Shown here piece after piece: positions 14,269 to 17,850 of a DNA stretch of 17,850 nt. Every line of letters starts with the position of its first letter. Within the stretch, counting starts at the first letter, position 1. The position numbers and the translations under genes were made by a program. Source of the stretch: Verrucomicrobiota bacterium (lineage in GTDB: Bacteria; Verrucomicrobiota; Verrucomicrobiia; Methylacidiphilales; Verrucolacustridaceae). The DNA is taken from the NCBI GenBank assembly GCA_010024525.1, contig RGGS01000006.1, positions 1 to 17,850 on the forward strand, given 5' to 3'. The notes below the pieces were generated by a model. That model worked only from the letters and a program-made list of their open reading frames with translations. It did not search any database and was not told the origin of the DNA.

Positions 14269-14431
14269 GTTAAAGTTGAAGTTTAAGTGAGCGTGGAAAT
14301 TTGGAGGAATAAGCTAGGTAGGGCCCGATCTCCGAGCGGGCCGCGTACAAAGCGGGCCGCCGGGACGTCGGCCCCTACCAAGCTTGGAAAGATGAAAGAT
14401 CTACTTAATCCTAATCTTCATCTTAATCTAA
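14263..14431. repeat. Nested repeat: family A element inside family C arms before wzm
   Basis: AGTTTAAGTTAAAGTTGAAG (14264-14283) and the CTTAATCCTAATCTTCATC string (14404-14430) are outer family C-type arms. Between them, 14311-14387 is a complete family A unit bounded by AAGCTAGGTAGG and CCTACCAAGCTT. Its hairpins are 14322-14342 (identical to 5904-5924) and 14354-14374, stem GGGCCGCCG/CGTCGGCCC with loop GGA. The right C arm ends just before the wzm ATG at 14436. This fills the whole 167-bp gap. Confidence 0.82.
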
Positions 14432-14435
14432 AACC

Positions 14436-15050
14436 ATGAACCTCGTATTAGAATCCGGTCGCGCGGAACGTCACTACTGGCGGGATCTGTGGAGGTATCG
14501 GGAGCTTTTCTACTTCCTGGCGTGGCGGGACTTGCTGGTGCGGTACAAGCAGACGGCGATCGGGGTGGCGTGGGCGTTGATCCGGCCATTCCTTACGATG
14601 GTGGTGTTCACGGTGGTGTTTGGAAAGTTGGCCAAGCTTCCGTCCGGCGGAGTTCCGTATCCGATTCTGGTGTTTGCGGGGATGCTGCCATGGCAGTTCT
14701 TCAGCAACGCGTTGTCGGAGTCGAGCGGCAGCCTGGTGAGCAACGCGAACCTGATCAGCAAAGTTTATTTTCCGCGACTGATCGTGCCGGCGGGGGCGGT
14801 GATCGTGGGCTTCGTGGATTTTCTGATCAGCTTCGTGATCATGGCGGCGTTGATGGTGTGGTACGGGTTTCTGTATAGTCTGAACCCGATGGTGGGGGTG
14901 ATTGATGGCTTTCGTTGGGCCATCTGCGGGGGGGAGTTTGCGATCTACTGGCCGGGGTTTGCGGCGTCGCTGGCGATTACGGCGTTCTTTTTGTGGTTTG
15001 GCGTCAGATACTTTAGAGCGACGGAGAGAACTTTTGCTGATGTTATTTGA
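14436..15050 (+). CDS. wzm: Polysaccharide ABC exporter permease (Wzm-like), internally shortened
   Basis: ABC-2 family membrane subunit that, with the Wzt ATPase, exports lipid-linked polysaccharide. The N-terminal half is normal: YRELFYFLAWRDLLVRYKQT, GVAWALIRPFLTMVVFTVVF, PYPILVFAGMLPWQFF, NLISKVYFPRLIVP, FLISFVIMAALMVWYGF. After VWYGF the protein jumps straight to LYSLNPMVGVIDGFRWAI and then ends with YFRATERTFADVI. Family members are about 260-290 residues; this one has 204. The missing 65-75 residues normally hold further membrane helices and the KYRDVR/PVxF segment before RLLYSLNP. The join keeps the frame. Either the gene has a real deletion and the exporter is inactive or altered, or the assembly dropped about 200 bp. 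The matching ATPase is 1.2 kb downstream beyond a toxin-antitoxin cassette. Confidence 0.87.
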   Translation: MNLVLESGRAERHYWRDLWRYRELFYFLAWRDLLVRYKQTAIGVAWALIRPFLTMVVFTVVFGKLAKLPSGGVPYPILVFAGMLPWQFFSNALSESSGSLVSNANLISKVYFPRLIVPAGAVIVGFVDFLISFVIMAALMVWYGFLYSLNPMVGVIDGFRWAICGGEFAIYWPGFAASLAITAFFLWFGVRYFRATERTFADVI

Positions 15051-15087
15051 TCATTTGGTGGAAGGCGGGAGGTGGAAGGGGGCAGAA

Positions 15088-15148
15088 AGATGAAGATGAA
15101 GATTAAGAGGGTTTCGAATATGGGAGATGGAAGATCGAAGATAGGTGG
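15088..15148 (+). repeat. Family C left arm followed by family B left arm
   Basis: 15088-15110 is a family C left arm (AGATGAAGATGAAGATTAAG). 15120-15148 is a family B left arm (ATGGGAGATGGAAGATCG, AAGATAGG). No complementary right arms follow nearby. The matching C right arm is at 16219-16259, beyond the toxin-antitoxin genes, so the two C arms bracket the cassette. Confidence 0.65.
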
Positions 15149-15189
15149 CAGTAAGTTGACGGGGATGAGCGGGGGGATAATTTAAGAGA

Positions 15190-15384
15190 ATGAACTCAAG
15201 TGATCTGATCACGGTGGATCCCGGGATCCTGGGTGGTTCGCCGGTATTCAAGGGGACCCGGGTGCCGGTGAAGAGCCTGTTTGAGTATCTGGAGCGGGGT
15301 TACACCGTGGAGAAGTTTGTCGAATGCTTCCCCTCCGTGACCAAGGAGATGGCGGATAAAGTCCTATTTGGGTCTGGCTCATGA
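15190..15384 (+). CDS. DUF433 family putative antitoxin
   Basis: 64 residues with the DUF433 signature: ITVDPGILGGSPVFKGTRVPV, then FEYLERGYTVEKFVECFPSVTKE. These small winged-helix-like proteins are usually followed by a DUF5615 PIN-like toxin gene and are taken as antitoxins. Here no such toxin follows. The C-terminus is short: it ends VLFGSGS where relatives continue with a helix. The stop overlaps the next start (ATGA). Confidence 0.85.
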   Translation: MNSSDLITVDPGILGGSPVFKGTRVPVKSLFEYLERGYTVEKFVECFPSVTKEMADKVLFGSGS

Positions 15385-15500
15385 ATGCAAAGAAGCTCAA
15401 TCAAGAAGCTTTGTTGAGCGAGGCGGCTCTCGCCGAGGACTGGAATCGCTCCGAGGAGGATGCGGTCTGGGCTTACTTGCAGGAAGGGAGGCGCTCATGA
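15381..15500 (+). CDS. Small 39-residue antitoxin-like protein
   Basis: ATG at 15381 overlaps the DUF433 stop as ATGA, and its own stop overlaps the next start in the same way. The peptide begins MNAKKLNQEALLSEAAL and continues AEDWNRSEEDAVW, an acidic pattern I recall from the C-terminal ends of small type II antitoxins; the family was not confirmed. Its position inside a chain of four-base overlaps argues for real translation. It may be a stand-alone antitoxin tail or a remnant. Confidence 0.6.
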   Translation: MNAKKLNQEALLSEAALAEDWNRSEEDAVWAYLQEGRRS

Positions 15501-15646
15501 CTTTGAAGGTTTCGATTGAGAAGGGGGAGGACGGTTATTTCACGGCGCGGTGCCTGTCGCTGAAGAGCTGTGTCTCGCAGGGCAAGACGCGGGAAGAGGC
15601 TTTGGAGAACATCAAGGAAGCGATCGATCTGTATCTGGGCCTATGA
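15497..15646 (+). CDS. HicB-like antitoxin
   Basis: 49 residues: MTLKVSIEKGEDGYFTARCL, then SCVSQGKTREEALENIKEAI and DLYLGL. This is the partial RNase-H-like fold of HicB antitoxins, without the extra C-terminal DNA-binding domain. The usual partner HicA (a small double-stranded-RNA-binding mRNase) is not adjacent. Start ATG at 15497 overlaps the previous stop (ATGA), and the reading frame upstream of it belongs to no recognisable domain. Its stop overlaps the next gene by ATGA. Confidence 0.82.
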   Translation: MTLKVSIEKGEDGYFTARCLSLKSCVSQGKTREEALENIKEAIDLYLGL

Positions 15647-15873
15647 CCAAGTTGCTCGAGCAGGCGTTTCAGAAGGCGTCCAAGCTCCCCAAGGAGGAGC
15701 AGGATGCGATGGCGGCGTTCATGCTGGGGGAGTTGGAGTCGGAAAAACGCTGGGACTCGCTTTTCGCCGGTTCCCAGAACCGGCTGCGTGAGATGGCAGT
15801 CGAGGCGCTGGAGGAGGATCGGACAGGTGGAACGGCCGAATTGAACTTGGATCGTGATTTCCCGAAGGACTAA
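15643..15873 (+). CDS. Type II antitoxin, partner of the RelE/ParE-like toxin
   Basis: 76 residues: MTKLLEQAFQKASKLPKEEQ, then DAMAAFMLGELESEKRWDSL, FAGSQNRLREMAVEALEEDR and a short acidic tail. This helical pattern is common in antitoxins located directly before RelE/ParE-like toxins. Start ATG overlaps the HicB-like stop. The 3' end overlaps the toxin gene by 20 nt, typical of coupled antitoxin-toxin translation. Confidence 0.83.
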   Translation: MTKLLEQAFQKASKLPKEEQDAMAAFMLGELESEKRWDSLFAGSQNRLREMAVEALEEDRTGGTAELNLDRDFPKD

Positions 15874-16132
15874 GGCGTTTCACCGCTTGGCGGTGGCCTT
15901 ACCCCGGGAGATCCGGAAAAAAGCGCGGAATGTGTATCGACTTTGGAAACAGAATCCAAAACACCCGTCCCTACGGATGAAAAAGGTGGATCAGGAAGGC
16001 AACGTCTGGTCGGTGCGGATTGACCGGGAGCATCGTGCGGTGGGCGTGATGAAGCCGGACGCGATGATCTGGTTTTGGATCGGCAGACACGATGACTATG
16101 AGCGCCTCTTGGGCGGAAAACGGAAACTTTGA
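15854..16132 (+). CDS. RelE/ParE-like toxin
   Basis: 92 residues from a GTG start inside the antitoxin gene. AFHRLAVALPREIRKKARNVYRLWKQNPKHPSL is the helical hairpin and RMKKVDQEGNVWSVRIDREHRAVG the central beta strands of the RelE/ParE fold. The C-terminus, MIWFWIGRHDDYERLL, is typical of one subgroup of these toxins. RelE relatives cleave ribosome-bound mRNA and ParE relatives poison gyrase; which applies cannot be told. With the gene before it, it makes the only complete pair of the cassette. Confidence 0.88.
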   Translation: MISRRTKAFHRLAVALPREIRKKARNVYRLWKQNPKHPSLRMKKVDQEGNVWSVRIDREHRAVGVMKPDAMIWFWIGRHDDYERLLGGKRKL

Positions 16133-16170
16133 TTCGTCCGAAACGTCATCAGGAAATTGGACTGCCAATC

Positions 16171-16207
16171 AGGGCGGCCCGCCAGGGATGTTGGGCCCTA
16201 CCTAGCT
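16171..16207. repeat. Half of a family A repeat
   Basis: A single degenerate hairpin (GGCCCGCCA opposite TGTTGGGCC, 16176-16197) followed by CTACCTAGCT, the normal right border. The left hairpin and left border are missing. It resembles the second hairpin of the copy at 14311-14387. Confidence 0.65.
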
Positions 16208-16218
16208 CAATAATGGAA

Positions 16219-16259
16219 GTTTACTTCAACTTAAACTTAATCTTCATCTTAATCTAACA
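16219..16259. repeat. Family C right arm directly before wzt
   Basis: ACTTCAACTTAAACTTAATC followed by TTCATCTTAATCTAAC. It ends 4 nt before the wzt ATG and is complementary to the left arm at 15088-15110, 1.1 kb upstream. No Shine-Dalgarno sequence remains before the start codon. Confidence 0.75.
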
Positions 16260-16263
16260 AGCG

Positions 16264-17586
16264 ATGAGCGATGTGATCATCTCGGTTGAGGGGCTGGGGA
16301 AGAAGTATGTGCTGAGCCATCAGGGCGGTGAGCGTGGCGGGTACGCGCGGTTCTCGGAGCGGCTCGAGGATTGGGTGAAAAAACCGTTCAGTTTTGGGAA
16401 GCGGCTGCTCCGAGGAGATGGCAGATCGAAGATCGGAGATGGGGGGACTGACGGTAACCCATCTTCCATCTCCCATCTCCCATCTACGGCCTCGAAGGAA
16501 GAGTTCTGGGCGCTGAAGGATGTGAGCTTTGAAGTGAAGCGAGGCGAAGTCGTTGGAATCATCGGACGAAATGGAGCTGGAAAAAGTACGCTCCTGAAGA
16601 TTCTCAGCCGGATTACGGAACCGACCGAAGGCAGAGTGACCCTCAGAGGACGAGTCGCGTCGCTCCTGGAAGTCGGGACGGGGTTTCATCCGGAGCTTAC
16701 GGGTCGGGAAAACATCTTCCTGAATGGGGCGATTTTGGGAATGAGCAAGGCGGAGATCCGCAAGAAGTTTGACGAGATTGTGGCCTTTGCGGAGGTGGAG
16801 CGGTTTTTGGACACGCCGGTGAAGCGGTACAGCAGCGGGATGTACGTAAGACTGGCCTTTGCGGTGGCCGCCCACCTGGAGCCCGAGATCCTGGTGGTGG
16901 ATGAGGTGCTGGCCGTCGGCGATGCAGAGTTCCAGAAAAAGTGCCTGGGCAAAATGAAGGATGTTGCGACAGGGGGACGGACAGTGCTTTTCGTTAGTCA
17001 CAACATGCATGCGGTGCGGCGCCTGTGCAGTTCGGGGATCTTTCTGCAGAGCGGGAGGTTGATGCAGAAAGGGGAGCTGGAGCCGATTGTGCGGATGTAC
17101 GAGGGGTCTTTTCAGCAGGCCAGAACGTCCGAGGGACAGAAAGACCTTTATCAAAGCCCGCAGCTGGTGCTGCACCGGGTGGAGGTGGAGCATCCGAAGA
17201 CGAAGCTGCCGGTGGCACGTTCGGGAGAGCCGCTGGAGATTTGCATGCATTTCACGGTGAGCCAGCCCTGCACCCTGCAGGCGGTGGCGGTGACCTTGTA
17301 TGACCTGGCTGGCACCAAGCTGGTGAATGCCGACTCCCTGCGGAAAGGCCAACCCCTCCGCTTGGCGCACTCGGGTCCGGCGATGGTGCGGTTCAAGATA
17401 CCCAGGTTTCCCCTCCAGGAGGGGATGTACGAGTTGGGCGTGTATGCCGTCGATACGACCGGCGCCACTCATATGCTTTTGCGCAACGTGCACCTGCTGG
17501 AGGTACTGGAAGCGCCGGAACACACCATGGAGGTCAAACCCCAGTTTGATGGATGCGTGCGCTGTGAATTCGAAGTGAGTGTCTAA
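16264..17586 (+). CDS. wzt: Polysaccharide ABC exporter ATP-binding protein (Wzt-like) with repeat-encoded insertion
   Basis: 440 residues. Provides ATP hydrolysis for polysaccharide export with the permease at 14436. Walker A GRNGAGKST at 101-109, signature YSSGM at 189-193, Walker B ILVVDE at 209-214, H-loop His246 in FVSHNM. FHPELTGRENIFLNGAILGM is typical of the Wzt/TagH branch. Residues 280-440 form a beta-rich C-terminal domain like the carbohydrate-binding domain of Wzt proteins that recognise the chain before export. Residues 51-75 (GDGRSKIGDGG to SHLPST) are translated from a family B hairpin lying between the N-terminal strand and the conserved EEFWALKDVSFEV; relatives have a short linker there. 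Upstream of Walker A the linker is surface exposed, so the insertion may be tolerated. Confidence 0.94.
   Translation: MSDVIISVEGLGKKYVLSHQGGERGGYARFSERLEDWVKKPFSFGKRLLRGDGRSKIGDGGTDGNPSSISHLPSTASKEEFWALKDVSFEVKRGEVVGIIGRNGAGKSTLLKILSRITEPTEGRVTLRGRVASLLEVGTGFHPELTGRENIFLNGAILGMSKAEIRKKFDEIVAFAEVERFLDTPVKRYSSGMYVRLAFAVAAHLEPEILVVDEVLAVGDAEFQKKCLGKMKDVATGGRTVLFVSHNMHAVRRLCSSGIFLQSGRLMQKGELEPIVRMYEGSFQQARTSEGQKDLYQSPQLVLHRVEVEHPKTKLPVARSGEPLEICMHFTVSQPCTLQAVAVTLYDLAGTKLVNADSLRKGQPLRLAHSGPAMVRFKIPRFPLQEGMYELGVYAVDTTGATHMLLRNVHLLEVLEAPEHTMEVKPQFDGCVRCEFEVSV
16414..16487. repeat. Family B hairpin inside the wzt coding sequence
   Basis: Left arm GGAGATGGCAGATCGAAG and GATCGGAGATGGGGGG (16414-16446), an 11-nt loop, right arm CCCATCTTCCATCTCCC and ATCTCCCATCTAC (16458-16487). 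The arms are complementary over nearly 30 nt and match the arms around the four-helix-bundle gene (7817-7849 and 8207-8245). It is in frame and free of stops. Confidence 0.85.
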
Positions 17587-17850
17587 ACGGTTGAAAGCCT
17601 CGTTCCTTCTTTGTGGGCATAACTCGCGGGTGGATCTGATCCGCCGGGTCATCCAGTCGTGCCTGAATCAGGAGGAGCTTGGCCCCGAAGACGAAATTCT
17701 GCTGGTGGACAGTGGATCCGTTCCGCCTCTGCAAGTTCCCGTTGGATTGGAGAGGAGAGTGCACTTGGTCAGGGAGGAGAAGGCGGGGTTAGCCCGGGCG
17801 AGGGTCAGGGGCATCGAGGAAAGCCGGGGAGAAGTGCTCATTTTTGTCGA
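17579..17850 (+). CDS. Family 2 glycosyltransferase, N-terminal part
   Basis: Runs off the window end after about 90 codons. It reads KASFLLCGHNSRVDLIRRVI, EDEILLVDSGS, LVREEKAGLARARVRGIEES and GEVLIFVD, the nucleotide-binding half of a GT-A fold glycosyltransferase; the last residues are the start of the DxD metal-site region. An in-frame TGA at 17576 limits the start to the GTG at 17579 (8-bp overlap with wzt) or a TTG at 17591. The overlap indicates translation coupled to wzt. Confidence 0.82.
   Translation, partial: MSKRLKASFLLCGHNSRVDLIRRVIQSCLNQEELGPEDEILLVDSGSVPPLQVPVGLERRVHLVREEKAGLARARVRGIEESRGEVLIFV

Noticed and set aside
16249..17652. 467-codon open frame on the minus strand opposite wzt
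   Set aside because: It runs antisense to a fully recognisable ABC ATPase and shows no domain pattern of its own; high GC gives long antisense frames. The same applies to antisense frames at 1079-1684, 4939-5817, 10018-10926 and 13057-13851.

Overview
The window is a GC-rich bacterial chromosome segment that is mostly a surface-polysaccharide (exopolysaccharide) locus. The source is probably a member of the Verrucomicrobiota/PVC group. That is an inference from the gene set (an exosortase with a long extra C-terminal domain, a UDP-glucose dehydrogenase of the long animal-like type, a GbsR-type regulator next to a NusG paralogue, a free-standing four-helix-bundle gene of the 23S intervening-sequence family) and from intergenic spaces packed with structured repeats. 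No rRNA, tRNA or CRISPR array was seen.

Layout. 1-2350: housekeeping flank with a DUF2237 protein, a UbiD-family decarboxylase whose 5' end is broken, and a small PspC-domain protein on the minus strand. 2500-3730: control module, a GbsR/MarR-like regulator behind an 18-bp palindrome, followed 2 bp later by a NusG/RfaH-like antitermination factor. 3790-7040: sugar-nucleotide genes, namely a headless rmlA remnant, UDP-glucose dehydrogenase and an NAD-dependent sugar epimerase. 7220-8250: an FmdB-like protein and a four-helix-bundle gene enclosed by inverted repeat arms. 8255-9736 (minus): exosortase. 9865-14268: glycosyltransferase, asparagine-synthase-like amidotransferase, second glycosyltransferase. 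14436-17586: polysaccharide ABC exporter, permease (with an apparent internal deletion) and ATPase, split by a compact toxin-antitoxin cassette. 17579-end: start of a family 2 glycosyltransferase.

How the genes fit together (inference). The regulator and the NusG-like factor would control a long transcription unit. The nucleotide-sugar enzymes supply precursors, the glycosyltransferases build the chain, the Wzm/Wzt pair exports it, and the exosortase would process sorting-signal proteins at the envelope. No PEP-CTERM-type substrate lies in the window.

The most unusual feature is the repeat content. Three families fill nearly every gap: (A) pairs of 21-nt hairpins inside a GGTAGG...CCTACC outer stem, with many different stem sequences but the same 9-3-9 shape; (B) GGAGATGG-type arms, which also enclose the four-helix-bundle gene; (C) GATTAAGATGAAG-type arms, which sit against stop and start codons and lie on both sides of the toxin-antitoxin cassette. 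A family B hairpin lies in frame inside the wzt ATPase gene, and a family A-like palindrome lies in frame inside the exosortase gene. This suggests the repeats are or were mobile, and that the four-helix-bundle unit may be a full-length relative of the B hairpins. Several genes (ubiD, rmlA, wzm) look deleted relative to their families. Real decay and assembly error cannot be told apart here.
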